DNA of 64,000 nt from Pseudoneurospora amorphoporcata (lineage: Eukaryota > Ascomycota > Sordariomycetes > Sordariales > Sordariaceae). Below, piece by piece: positions 14,735-25,990 of this stretch. Positions within the stretch are counted from its first letter, which is position 1. Each line of letters opens with the position of its first letter. The notes beneath the pieces were generated by a model, which worked only from the letters and a program-made list of their open reading frames with translations, did no database searches and was not told the DNA's origin. A program made the translations under genes and the position numbers. The stretch is from positions 124,001-188,000 of the forward strand of contig MU859071.1 of assembly GCA_033297205.1 (NCBI GenBank), written 5' to 3'.

Positions 14735-15859
14735 ACATCACGGTCGGTCCCTCGATCGGCGAACGCGGGTTACGGGCCCCCCTTTCTTTTCCCCTTCGCT
14801 TTCGGAGTTCGCCTGTACGGGATTTTCCCTCTTCCCCCTTCCCTTCGTCTTTGATCATTTGGGTATGGGATTTGGTGGGGTCTTTTGCATATGAGATACC
14901 TGATGTTTCAACAAACACATACGCACACATTTGTTTGCATAAGGGCAGCCCTGGGAAGGAGTGTTGCTTTTTGGTTGTTTCGTCGTTTTTGGCTTGGTGG
15001 TTTGGTCAGTGGAAAACCCTACCCTTCACTTCTTGTGACTTCTTGTTTGCTGGGATTGGTTGGGGTTTAAGGTTGTATGTATATCAGGGCACGACATAGC
15101 ATGACATGATATTGCCATCATGGGTTATGGAATAGGTATGAAGGGATTGAAGGGACTGGATGGATGGATGATGAAAGAAAGACAAAGGTACAAATGGTTG
15201 GTTGGGCAATGCGACCCGGATATACCCCAGGGTTATTGGACTGGATTATGTGGGCAAACCGGGTGAAGGAGGTGAATTTGGGATAGGATTTTGAAGTAAC
15301 AACGAACAGCAACAACATGTAACGAGAACTTGAATATGCCAGACAATGGGCGTAAATGACAAGGTGACAATGAGATAGATGAACATGCTTGCTGGATGGA
15401 GAATGGGTTTGGCTTGGCTTGAGTTCGGACTTAGTAGGGAACATGAGAGGTCGGGAGTCGCACTTGCTTTGGTTCATGTCACAAATTTCGGGTGGAGGCG
15501 ATGTACCATAGGCATGATGATAACATTCGGACAACTTGTTCAAGATGGCTTTTTGTTAAATGTGCGAATGCGGTTCTTGGTGTCTTGGAAGAAAGTGAAG
15601 TCGAAGAGTGCGCTAGCTCGCTCAACTTCCATTTCTCGGAGTGTTGGTTGTTCCACAAACTGTGTGTGATGGATGACGACAACTCCTAACTTGATACCGA
15701 GAGAAAAAGAAAAGGGAAAATAATGGGAACACAAACAGGGCAAAACCGAAAAGGACGACCAAACGTGGAAAAAAGCATGAACAGATCAGAAGTACAAGCA
15801 GAAGCCAGGAAGGGACCAAAAGGGAAAAAAAAGCAGAACGAAAAAGAAACAAAAAAGAT
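14735..15859. other. Intergenic: 3' flank of the C2H2 gene
   Basis: This stretch holds the likely 3' untranslated region of the zinc-finger gene, then AG-rich low-complexity sequence running up to the tRNA. Opposite-strand open frames here have no recognisable features. Confidence 0.5.
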
Positions 15860-15948
15860 TGCGGTTTGTGTGGATCGAACACACGACCTTCAGATTTATG
15901 AGTGAAGTGGACTTCAGTCTGACGCTCTCCCAACTGAGCTAAACCCGC
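15860..15948 (-). tRNA. tRNA-Phe(GAA) with 16-nt intron
   Basis: The minus strand folds as a tRNA: acceptor GCGGGTT with AAACCGC, D-arm with GCTCAGTTGGGAGAGC, anticodon stem CAGA/TCTG, and T-arm GTGTG-TTCGATC-CACAC. Anticodon GAA is followed by G37, and a 16-nt intron (15896-15911) lies directly after position 37, the usual eukaryotic site. Exons are 15912-15948 and 15860-15895, giving 73 nt including discriminator A. One G-A mismatch occurs in the acceptor stem. G37 is the base that becomes wybutosine in tRNA-Phe, and the Trm12 gene for that pathway lies about 4.5 kb away. Confidence 0.97.
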
Positions 15949-18900
15949 TTTGATGGAATTAGTGGGTAGTAGTTGAGGCTATATATGGTAGCTCCGGCAG
16001 CGGGAAGCCTGTCTGCGACCATTCTTCATATCGCCACTTTGTGAGCACACAACATCTCCATCTGCGTTTGGGAAGCATGGTTGGTGATGGAAGAGAGTGA
16101 GACGAACCGGGTTTTGGTAACGGGACGGCGGATTCGGAGAAAGGATAAATAACGAAGCAAGGGAAAGATGGGAAAAGACGCAAGGTCCACGCCTAGTCAT
16201 AACGTGATTGACGGAGAAGTGATAGAGGAAGAGGAAAAAGAAAGATACTAATAGGGCGAGGGGAAAGCGCGAGGGTGTGGAGGATAGAGAAGACTATATG
16301 AAAAAAAAAGGAAGAAGAAGAAAAAAACATACAACACCTGGGATTCGCTGGTCGTCACCGACCCAACTACTAGTCAGGCGATTGGTAGCTTATCTATGGG
16401 AGAGCGGACGGGATCCCGAGTTTTCTACCATCTATGGTCGTATGTGATTGTTTGTGCCAGGATATCGGATTATATGCCTGGGTCGATTGGTGTGGTTTTG
16501 GTTGGTTGAACGAGCGTCGGCGGTGGTGTGATGGTTATGTCGGCGGGTGGTCTTCGTACATTTTTAGAGTTAGAAGTCGTCAGGCGGAACTGAGCCGTGG
16601 TAGTAAGAGATCGGTCATCTTTCGCATATTGCGGTGGGTCGAACTGTGAAGCCGTCGGCAAGGATCTGGCCGCTTCGGTGGGAGTTGTTGGTTGCATGCG
16701 CAATCGGCACCGGCGAGGAGGAATTTGTTCGCTGGGGCAGCTGGGTGCTCGGAAAGTTCGATCGGGTTTTGGATAATATCGAACGGTTCGAGCTGGCAGT
16801 GACTGAGACATTGGGCCGAAAAGGCTATTATTGGAGTCGGATGGTATGTCGCGGATTCCTGTCATGATGTGTCCCTGGTGCCTACACCGAATCTTGTCCC
16901 TGACTCCGAGACGGTGCCCTTGCTTGGTTCTTCTATCGACTCGACCGCTCCATCGGCCTTTCCTTTGACCTTGTTATCCTGCCCCGTTATCGTTGGTTCT
17001 CACACTCTTGCTGGTGTTGTTGACTTCGTTGCCGTCCATTTTCCCCCTTGTCGTTATCCATCCCTCTTATATCCACGCTGTTCCGTTCCTTGTCTATATC
17101 CTCCTCTGTCGAGAGCCTCTCTTGTTGACCTCGTTGCCATGCCCGCTCCTCCGACATCGTTCCAAACTGTAAGTGGTTTCGGTCATGGTTTATCGGTTTC
17201 GCATTAGGCGCTCGGGTCGGAAGCATGGGTGTATGACGGTATCACTGCTCAGACTCGGTAACTGCAATTAGAAAGGGACAAGGTGGCCTCCGTTTTTTGA
17301 TCCTTCCGGTCGGGGTAGTTTCCTTGTTGGTTCAGCTTTCTCCGGGATACCACCTGCCGGGCTCTCCTGGCTCTCCTCTCCAAGTAAGTCAATGACGGCA
17401 GAAGGCGGTGCTGATCAAATCGGGTGATTGTGCGATCGTGAAGATGGTAACTTGGGATACTGAATGGCGCCAGAGTGGTCGTAGGTGAGACACTCCAGGC
17501 AATAACCAGGCATGAAAGGCATGAAATGATGGCTTGAAACACTGATAGAGACGTTAACTGCCGAGAAAGGACTGCTGAGGACAGGGTGATGCAAAAAAGT
17601 AGCCGACTGATATCGAAACCATCGAGTGCAAGAGTTTCTGCTTTCTGTAAGAATAGTTAGAATCAAATGTTCGACGAAGATAATGGGAGGCGATGGTAGC
17701 CTTACCTGCAGTACATGCCATCACATGCTTCACATGCTAGCAGCCTCTGCCGATCCTGGGGTGCCGCGGAGTGCGGTACCCTTTGCAGTGGGGTGCATCA
17801 GCTGCGCGAAGATGGCTGAGACGCTTGCTTCCGTGTGATTCCGTTATGGAAAGTTTCATGGATGCAGCTTAGAAGGACAAAGCGCTCTTGTGCAGTGAAT
17901 GTGTGTTTTCCTCTTCAGGAGTCCTGAAGGTTGAATATTTTGTGCTGATGAACGGGTAGCCAAGACCCTACATCCAAAGACTATGGGACCTTGTCGAAAA
18001 CTGCCAGCCGACTTCGCTTGAAGTTGGCTCGAGCTGATGAAGAGTTGACTTGTGAAGAGGGTGAGATAGACTGTTTATGTATTTGAGTGTGTCTTTGAAT
18101 GGGGTATCCGGGGTAAAAATGGGAAACTCGGGACCGAGAGTACATGCTGGACGGGACCAAAGATCCATCCCTCCAAGTCTCCATGACTAAGACTCGAAGA
18201 CAAACTGGGGTCGACTCCCAATAGCACGGGTCTTCACCACTTTGCCTTTTCATCAGTGTCTTGGAGGGGAAGGTGGATATGCACTCATTGCTGGAAAAGG
18301 AACCAAGACGGGAAATGCTGTACGTAATACTCGGGCGGGGTGAAACTGAGAGCTGTACCAGCTGAACACAGTCTTCTCATTTGAGGTATTGAGGAAAGAT
18401 GGGAAGAGGTGAAGAAGATCTGGAAGAGGAGCAGGGAGAAGAGCGGGAATAACTGAACCATCAGAGAGAGGGGGCCTCGTGATTAAGAGGAGAAGATGGA
18501 ACTCTTGATCTGGTGTTGATGCATGACCATCTGAAAGAGGAATGGTAAGCGAACCAGATAGATCGTTTGAGGACAAAGCAAGCGAATAAGCGAGAGTCAA
18601 TACCAAGGCTCGCGAGGCTTGGGGTCCGAGGACTGAGCGAGGGGGAGTGTCAAGAAGAAATGCATTGGCGAGAGGCCCTGAGCGAACAGAGTGGGAAAGA
18701 ATCTGATCATGCGGGTTTCCGTGTTGAGGAAAGCAGAAAGACGATTGTGTCTGTCCTGCACGCTGCCCCTGACTGTGCGCTAGGAAAGCAATAACAGATG
18801 TGCACGGGATGCACACTGAAACTTGTTAGCGGCTGATAGAGTGCAAATGTTATCGTCCACGAGAAGGCGACCGATCAGTCAAGGAAGTTCAAAAGCCTCG

Positions 18901-19437
18901 AGGTCCAAAGCGAGTCCCAAATGACTTGAGTGAAAGCTACAAGAAGGGTGATCTGTACCTTGAGTGATCCAGTTTGCAGTTTGGGGTTGAATGCGCAAGG
19001 GCATTGTACACAAAACTTTAGCCATATGCCTGAAAACCTGGCATGTTTTTTTGATTACTTTGTAGGCTGAAAGCGAACGCCAAGGAACAAGTCGGCGATG
19101 GGCTTGACGAGTGTTGGCACGCTAAACCTTCTGGAAGAACGGGCACGTCACCTTCTACACTACCGGGCAAGTCCAGACCCAGTTCGTCACCGTCTCCACG
19201 AGCAAACGTCCAATTGATCAATCAAGTTGCGACAAAACCATCAGGGGTTGTAGCCAAACCGAAAAAAGAGCAATCGCGAATCGCAAAACCGATCGATCGA
19301 AAAGGGGTTGATCGTATTCTTCCGTCTTCACCAACACATCCATCTTTCAGTCCGAGTCCACCGTCGTCGGCGCATTCAATCGCACTTCCGTCCCAAAACA
19401 ACGTCCGATCCTTGAACCCGTCCGTCCTCCCGAAACC
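15949..19437. other. 3.5-kb intergenic stretch
   Basis: I see no supportable gene. Purine-rich low-complexity DNA flanks the tRNA (16200-16330). The longest frames (132 and 188 codons, minus strand, near 16.5-16.9 and 18.3-18.8 kb) are compositionally simple and have no domain signature. The right end should hold the promoter of the EF-hand gene. Confidence 0.5.
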
Positions 19438-20233
19438 ATGCGCCCGTCCAGTATTATCCTCGCCGCCGTCGGCCTGACAGGGACCGCTCTCGCCCACGGC
19501 GACCACGGCAGCGGGTCGCAAAAGCCCATTGTCGACGAGAACGCCCCGTGGATGGTCAAGCACATGGCTGGTATGTTTCCCGCAGCCCATGTCTCATGGC
19601 CCATCAGCCGCTAACCGATCCCTTGCTTTGCAGAGGAACACCATGTCGAAAACTTCGACGCCGCCTCCTTCTTCGCTTTGCACGACTTTGATGGCGATAG
19701 CACATGGGAAGGCCTCGAGATTCTCCGCACATACGGCCTGATGGACGATTCCAACAAGCACGTCTCCCAGCCCAGGAGAGACGAGATCGTCCGCAACATC
19801 CTCAACTTGATGGACTACGACAACAACGGCGTCATCACCAAGGACGAGTTCGTGCGCTTTATCGACGTCGAGAAGAAGACGCTTCCGGATATGGGCACGG
19901 GGCCGGGACACCACGGCGATGCCGAGTACGAGTACGAGATTCATCACTGGGAGAAGTAAGCTTGTCCTCCAACCTCCGGATCGAGGCCGCAAAAAGGGGC
20001 CGGCGCAAAACCCGCCGTTCTTTGTGCCAAAACATGATGTCAGAGACTAACCCTAGCTTTGCTGCAGGTACCACGACGACAACACCAAGCTCGAAGACCT
20101 TACCCACCCCGAAGACATTGAACACTTCAAGAAGCACGAGGAGATGGAGGTCGAAGAGGAGCGGCAAGCTCAGATGGACAGGATCGCCATCATCGAGGAG
20201 AACATCCCCGCCAAGTTCCGAAGGAGTGGGTAA
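19438..20233 (+). CDS. ssp120: Secretory-pathway EF-hand protein, Ssp120-like
   Basis: Three exons (19438-19570, 19634-19955, 20068-20233) join in frame to 206 residues. The N-terminus is a signal peptide: Arg-Pro, a hydrophobic core of about 14 residues, and an A-L-A cleavage site near residue 19. Two canonical EF-hand loops occupy residues 62-73 (Asp62, Asp64, Asp66, Glu73) and 105-116 (Asp105, Asp107, Asn109, Glu116). An acidic, helical C-terminal region ends in an ENIPAKFRR motif. Size, signal peptide and EF-hand pair match fungal Ssp120, a Ca2+-binding lumenal protein related to MCFD2 that in yeast works with the lectin-type cargo receptor Emp47. The specific ortholog call is from recognition, not alignment. 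It is convergent with the Trm12 gene, with 226 bp between stops. Confidence 0.88.
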
Positions 20234-20459
20234 AGGCAGTGTTGCCTCCCTACTTGCTCGATCTGCATACACACAACACACTTTGTTTTTTGCCCGGCGT
20301 ATATGAAGAGGATCAGGACTGGCTGGATATTTAGACATGGATGGATGCATGTCTTTTGGAGAAACGGATCTTATGTTGCACACACACATATGTATAAACT
20401 AATGAATTGCCAACCCGCGCAATTGGCGAAGGGTTATAACGACGAATAGGACCGGACCG

Positions 20460-21995
20460 TCATGTTGGACGACTACCACCACCACTACTACTTGAGGTAG
20501 AACACCTCGTAATGTATACATCAAAGACGCAATGCCATACATCTGGCGCAAACGTCTTGACGAGTTCTACATGCTCCACAACCGCCTTTGTCTCTGTCAT
20601 CCCACCACTACTTTCGGTATCCAACTCTTGATTCCACCCATTCATAATCCCCTGAATCTCCCCCCTCCGCGATTCAATATCCTTCACATGCACATTCTCA
20701 TGTAAATGCAACCACCCATCTCCCACTCCCTTACCCACCACCGCTTCCCACGAGTCCCTCCAGCTCTTCTCACTTGTAGGTAAAAACCCTCCATTAACAT
20801 GGAGCACATCCAACTCCCTTCCCGCTTCCTCCCCGTTCCCCTCTCGAAGCTCTCTTACCCTCCTTCCCGCACTCTCATTCCCCTCCAGAAACACCACAAT
20901 TTGCACCCCTTCCGCCTCCTTCAACAGTTGGACTGTCGTTCTTTCTGTCAGGTCTGTGCCCTGAAATACCTTGACCGTCCACTTATTTGCCAGAGCTCCG
21001 CGCCGAAGGCCTTCCACGCTCCACGGGTTGATCTCCCAGCAGAGCACGCGCATCCCCAGCTTGGCGTAGGAGAAGACGAAGTAACCTATGCCGGCGTAGA
21101 GGTCTAGGGCGTATCTACCCTTTAGGGTGGCGGATGGTTTCACCCGGCGGGTCAGATTTTGTTGTGGTGGTGCTGCTTCTGGGTTGGTGTTGGTGTTGAT
21201 GGGCCCGGCGCTTTCGCTGATGCTGGCGGGGGAGGAGCTGGGCTTGTTGGCGGTGGTGGTGGTGGCGGTGTTGTTGGCGGCAGGGGTGCGATGAAAATCC
21301 AAAAGCCTAGCCTTCTCCTTCACGTTTCCCCTCGAGAACATGGTATACCGCGGCGCCCAAATCTGGGTAATGCCATTCTGTTTGGTAGATACCCAAAACG
21401 CCTCGTCAAAATCCTTCTCTGTCGGTAACGCAGTCGGCGACAGGGCCGGCCCAAAGTCTCCATGGAGCATCTTCAACCCGCTCGGCGAGCGCAACAGATT
21501 TTCCTCATCTTCCTCTTTGCTAGCTTTGCTAGCTTGCTCACCAACAAGCAACGGAATCCCCTCATTAACAGCCAACCTGCTCAACCCCACCTTTGACGCC
21601 CCTCCATCCCGAGTGATATTCGCCAGGATCTTAATCCATAAAGCGGATTTGACTTCGGATGAGAGCGAGGCAAGGAGTTGAGGCCAGGGAGAGGAGGTGA
21701 AAGATCCGCTGGGGAGAAGGACCATGGGCTCGTAGATTACCCAACGCTTGGGCGCTGAGGAGATGAGGGCTTTGAGTTGATCTTCATCTTGAATGTTTTC
21801 GAGAGTTGAAAGTATTGTGGCTAGGGGGGTGGGTAGGGCTTGGTCCAGGTCTTGCAGCCAGGAGGTGACGGCGGCGGTGATGGGATTTTCTTTCTTTTGT
21901 TTTGGTGGTTTGGGACCCCGTTCTTTTCGTGGCCGAGTGTTGCTCTTTTGCTCGCCTTGTGGCGCGGTCGTTGGGGTTTGTTCAAATTGTGACAT
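20460..21995 (-). CDS. trm12: tRNA wybutosine-synthesizing protein 2 (aminocarboxypropyltransferase)
   Basis: A single 511-residue exon. Trm12/TYW2 transfers the 3-amino-3-carboxypropyl group of S-adenosylmethionine to the tricyclic base at position 37 of tRNA-Phe, a step in wybutosine synthesis. The Rossmann-type SAM-binding motif DLYAGIGYF lies at residues 298-306. It is followed by CWEINPWSVEGLRRG, matching the E-x-NP motif of the Trm5/TYW2 family. Upstream are a family-like RWVIYEPMVLLPSG segment (residues 84-98) and an APRYTMFSRGN segment (about 214-224). A Thr/Ser/Pro/Asn-rich insertion (about 239-285) interrupts the domain and looks lineage-specific. The N-terminus (residues 13-37) is basic and probably disordered. 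The substrate tRNA-Phe is encoded in the same window. Confidence 0.92.
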   Translation of the reverse strand: MSQFEQTPTTAPQGEQKSNTRPRKERGPKPPKQKKENPITAAVTSWLQDLDQALPTPLATILSTLENIQDEDQLKALISSAPKRWVIYEPMVLLPSGSFTSSPWPQLLASLSSEVKSALWIKILANITRDGGASKVGLSRLAVNEGIPLLVGEQASKASKEEDEENLLRSPSGLKMLHGDFGPALSPTALPTEKDFDEAFWVSTKQNGITQIWAPRYTMFSRGNVKEKARLLDFHRTPAANNTATTTTANKPSSSPASISESAGPINTNTNPEAAPPQQNLTRRVKPSATLKGRYALDLYAGIGYFVFSYAKLGMRVLCWEINPWSVEGLRRGALANKWTVKVFQGTDLTERTTVQLLKEAEGVQIVVFLEGNESAGRRVRELREGNGEEAGRELDVLHVNGGFLPTSEKSWRDSWEAVVGKGVGDGWLHLHENVHVKDIESRRGEIQGIMNGWNQELDTESSGGMTETKAVVEHVELVKTFAPDVWHCVFDVYITRCSTSSSSGGGSRPT

Positions 21996-22933
21996 ATCGA
22001 TATTGCCCGATGTCCTCGACGGCTTGATGATTGGTCGGGTATGGTGTACCGGCGACAGTCTGTGGGTATCTGTGAGGTGACACGGCGTGTAGATAAAGTT
22101 TGTTGATGGGACCGGGCTAAAAAGAACGTTGGTGTCCGGGGTCCGGGGTGTTCGCGGACATGGGGAAGGGCCGCCGGTCTGCTTTGACCCTAACCCTTTG
22201 AGTGACTCTATCTCTTGGATGCCAAGAACTTGGTCGACATCATAGCAAGGTCGTGGCCATCAACTGACCGTCGGAAGTACGTGGTAATAATTGTAATTTG
22301 CGTTAGTTCTCACTTTCAGTATCAATTGTGATTCTTCTTTCATCTTTTTGACACCGATTTCGTTCACGATGTTTTTCATCCGGAGGCAATTCCCCAAGGA
22401 GGTCACTGGAAGCGGCTGCTATGTTGCTAACAGATTATGTGCACTAAACAGGGTATTGCTGGTAGTAATGCATCTACTTCATTATGTAAACCAGGACCAC
22501 CTAGACGAGTACCGAATCGCCTCTACTCCAGCACACAACATGACGCCTCTTGTGTTCACATCGCGGAGTTTCGATTATCATGAATGGACGCTCCAGTCAG
22601 TAATACGCAAAACTGAAACTTTTTGCACGGGAAGAGGGTTCTCTGCGCTGGACAAGCGACCGGACTCCGCGACGCAGCAAGATGACGCCGACTGTTGTCA
22701 TGCATCATTCTTGGAAGAGATCTGTCCATCTGTACTCATGCATGTGGTGCTGGAATTAAGGAAACGCCCACGAGTACTTAAAGTCTCAAGCCCTCCCGAA
22801 AATTCGGAAAGTTTTCTTCCTTCGATCATTCTCCATCCACATCCACAAATTACCAGCGAGTTGCTCTGCTCCCCCTCCCCTTTCCTTCCACCACCACCCC
22901 AGCCATCCCCATCTCATCAGCCCCAGTGCACTG

Positions 22934-23226
22934 TTTTCTTCCTCATGTCCCCACCCAAAGGCAGAGAAACACAATGAAACAAGAATCAGGTAAAACCTGA
23001 AGGTTTGGTACCAAAAATTGTGTCCGGACCTCTTTACCCAGGGAGTTGGCCCTGGGGTTCTACGCGAGGTGCAAGCAACCTTATGGCTGCCTACTGTGAA
23101 AGATTCGTGAGCCTCCCACAGTCAGGCTGTTTCCATGAAGAGAAGAAGAAACAATCGGAAATATGATGGGGGATGGGGGGATTAAATAGGTAGAAGAGCC
23201 GGTCTGTGCACGAGTGAAAGTTTTGG
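22934..23226. repeat. Diverged duplicated segment, copy A
   Basis: Copy A shares ordered blocks with copy B at 23769-24120: TTTTCTTCCTCATGT at the left edge, GGCAGAGAA, ACAATTTG or ACAAAAATTGTG-type blocks followed by TCCGG, a CCAGGGAGTTGGC or CCAGCGAATTGGC block, and GCACGAGTGAAAGTTTTGG at the right edge. Read on the minus strand, both copies carry a TATA-like motif just inside the right edge. I cannot tell whether the unit is an old gene, a noncoding transcript or a transposon remnant. Confidence 0.6.
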
Positions 23227-23768
23227 AAATTTGGGCGGGTCGAACTGATGAGGAAGGAGAGCGAGATTAGCCAGGGGGTTGTTGACGATGTAGTTGGCAT
23301 TGCTACTTGATGACTTCCGGGTGGTTGCGGATGGCAGGAGATGGGAAAGGAGGGCCGGGAGACAGGAGGTACGGTCGATGAGCGGATGTTGCGATGACAC
23401 GAGCTCATTTCATGCCGTAATGCATCGACTACAAGGGGGAACAACGTTTGTCTTCGAAGGTAAGAATTGGTCCTGGCTTCGAACGCATGAAGATAAGTCT
23501 GATTTGGCTCCTTCATCACATTCTAGTCCTTCCTTCCTCCCAAGGGCCGTCATCTCGGCACACCAGCAAACCTTCTCCCCTTCCGTCCAACACCGCCAGT
23601 GGTCCCGGAGATCACTGGCAGCGGCCACCACTATGATGAAACGAACAGAGACAGAGCATCAGTCATGACCAAGTCCCGAAGTTGGGACCTCACGACCTCA
23701 GTGTCCCCTCCCGATTATGACCAAAGCCGGCCCAGTCCTACATGAAACCCACAGCTAAGTACAACCCA

Positions 23769-24120
23769 TTTTCTTCCTCATGTTCCCACCCTCAGGCAGA
23801 GAAGCATACCGAAAAAAAAGCAGTGATCAGGACAAGTCCCGAGAGGGTGTTGACCACAAATTGTGCCCGGATCTACTCGCCCAGCGAATTGGCACTGGGG
23901 ACCACAGGGATGGCAAAGTAGTACAGGCAACCTGAACCAGGCTGGACCAGCCAACTTGGGTCAGATTGGCTACCGCGTGAGATTCTGGAGCTTCTCGCGG
24001 TCGGACGTATACGCTTCAAGATGGGGAAAAAGAAGAGGAGAAAGTTTGGAAATGTTGAGAGGATGGGAGGTTATATACCTTAGGCAGAAGAGGGGGCCTG
24101 CGCACGAGTGAAAGTTTTGG
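23769..24120. repeat. Diverged duplicated segment, copy B
   Basis: This is the partner of copy A, about 835 bp further right in the same orientation. It keeps the left-edge TTTTCTTCCTCATG block and the right-edge GCACGAGTGAAAGTTTTGG block. It also has a minus-strand TATATAA motif near 24072. Some of its differences from copy A fall three bases apart in one short block, which hints at former coding, but no open frame survives. Confidence 0.6.
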
Positions 24121-24783
24121 TGCTGGGTTAGATTGAGGTGGGAATGTGTTCGTTGAGTCTGGGAAGGTGTGATGTTGACGGCGGGGCGTGGTGCAGGAGG
24201 GGAGGTGGATTCGATGACCGACGACTGAGCTGAACGAAGCCAGCGGTTCTGGTGTTGATGGCGGAATTAGCGACGGACGAGGAGGAGGAGGGATACCTAA
24301 GGAAAGCGGGCGGGCCGAGGATGAGCAAAACTGGAAGGCAGAGGATGTCTGTCAAGCAGGTAAGCCCGAGTCAAAGATGTTGCAGTGGAATGCTTTCCAG
24401 TGTGTCATCGCCGATGGCAGCAAAACTCGTGGGGAAGGAGCATGCTGATATTCGGTGCAGACATTCACGGCACACCCAATTGGCGATAATTTTCAGGCGA
24501 TCAAGTGCCGAGACTACCCTAGGTCAACCCGCGATGGGCACTATCCTCCCGACATCCGAAGCAGGTACGTCCAAATTTGATCGCGTGATCATGACATTTC
24601 TAACAAGGCACTCAAAACAGGCACGAACGACAACGCCACCAAGGGAAAACATGGAAGCAGCGATAACATCCAGCGATTCCGAACAACGGAAGTCAACCTT
24701 CCAGCCACAACTCCGCTCTCAGTCACCCATCGCGCCTACGTCCTTCCAGTCTGCACCCGTTCCATACCTACCCCTAGCCCAGT

Positions 24784-25320
24784 TTACCAACGTCTCAAAA
24801 AGTCCATTCGGCAACAACCACACCAAGAACCTGCCTGGTCAAAGATGGCGTCCCCACGCCAGATCACTCCGTTCTTTCCGCTTTCAATATCCGAAATAAT
24901 CGATCTGGCAACCACATTGACGTCCCTGGATCCTGGTTGCGCCAACCCGTTCCTGATATCGCTGATCCGATCAAAGACCTGCTCATAGTACGAACCTTCC
25001 ATTCTGGCAAGACGAAATCGCTGGCCTTTGAGTGGATGGATGGGCGTGTGCACAGCACCGATCACGGCAGTGATAACTCGCACCCCGAGCGGACCGAGTA
25101 CGGAGCGGAGGATGCTCGACACGCTGTTCATTGCCGATTTGGATCTGCTGTAGATTCCTATGATGTCCATCATGTCAGTTTTTCACTCGTCTCCTTGAAG
25201 GAAAAAGGACTAAAAACTCACCAGCCCAAGCAAGCGGCATCACACTCGCAACACTGCTATGATTCACCACCACGCCCTTCGCCTTGAACAGCATCGGCGC
25301 AAATGCTTGCATCATCAAAA
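24784..25320 (-). pseudogene. C-terminal half of a short-chain dehydrogenase/reductase gene
   Basis: Two minus-strand exon remnants join at a clean intron (25158-25221, GTGAGT donor, TAG acceptor). The first encodes a segment like FAPMLFKAKGVVVNHSSV. The second (24784-25157) opens with G-IYSRSKSAMNSV and continues to LGPLGVRVITAVIGAV. These match the SDR catalytic Ser and Y-x3-K motifs and the following strand, and the Ayr1-type 1-acyl-DHAP reductases are the closest class I recall. No N-terminal Rossmann half (TGxxxGxG) was found within several hundred bases upstream, where the sequence has stops in all frames read. Activity is therefore unlikely. A distant or highly diverged first exon is the alternative. 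Confidence 0.72.
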
Positions 25321-25990
25321 TGTGATTGATATCGTCTGATCTGCTTGTCTGAGGATTTCCAAAAGTGATGAGAGGGAGATATCAGCTTTTTAGACAGCCC
25401 GTCTACTAAATCATTTAGCTCCTCATGTTGATGTAGTTCGCGAAATGATATTTGTGGTCCTACAATCCACGTAATTCCAGGATGAGCATCTCAAACTAAC
25501 ACCACGGGGCAATTGCTGAGCCATAGTTATAATATGTTGTGGGTTCCCAAAGGTAGCATTGCGCCAGGAGGACGGTCAGGCTCACCGGAGATACGTACTT
25601 TCCGCTGTCATCACATTATGGCAATCTCCATTTCTTCCCTTCTTTCCCCTTCTTCGCCTTTGCTCCTTTTCCACATTTTCTTACTTCCTCGCGTTCTCAC
25701 TTTACCTCATCGGAGAGCTTCAAACCACATCCTGCCGAAATGCAATTGGGTCGGCCACGAGCGCTGCATTGCATCACGCATACGCGTTCACTGACGATTT
25801 GAACAGGTTCACCAGAATCTTGAGCGCTTCCTATTGTTAACCAGTTCTACTTTCTTTTATTTCCCCTGTATACGTTCACCCTTCCGGCGTCGCCTCTTCT
25901 CCGGTTTGCACATTGCATCCGCCGAACTCTACCATCGCCCGCTCCATCGCCCTCGTGGTAGACCACTAGACCGCACCTGCCGAACTCATC

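Larger units (their letters stand above)
21996..24783. other. Intergenic stretch with a diverged duplication
   Basis: I support no intact gene here. A plus-strand frame of 209 codons at 22348-22977 has no domain and runs into repeated DNA. Two diverged copies of a roughly 300-350-bp segment lie inside the stretch and are listed separately. Confidence 0.5.

Noticed and set aside
18253..18816. 187-codon minus-strand frame
   Set aside because: Ser/Leu/Pro-rich without motif; likely chance openness of purine-rich DNA.
22348..22977. 209-codon plus-strand frame
   Set aside because: It overlaps the duplicated segment, ends in Pro/Ser low complexity and has no domain.
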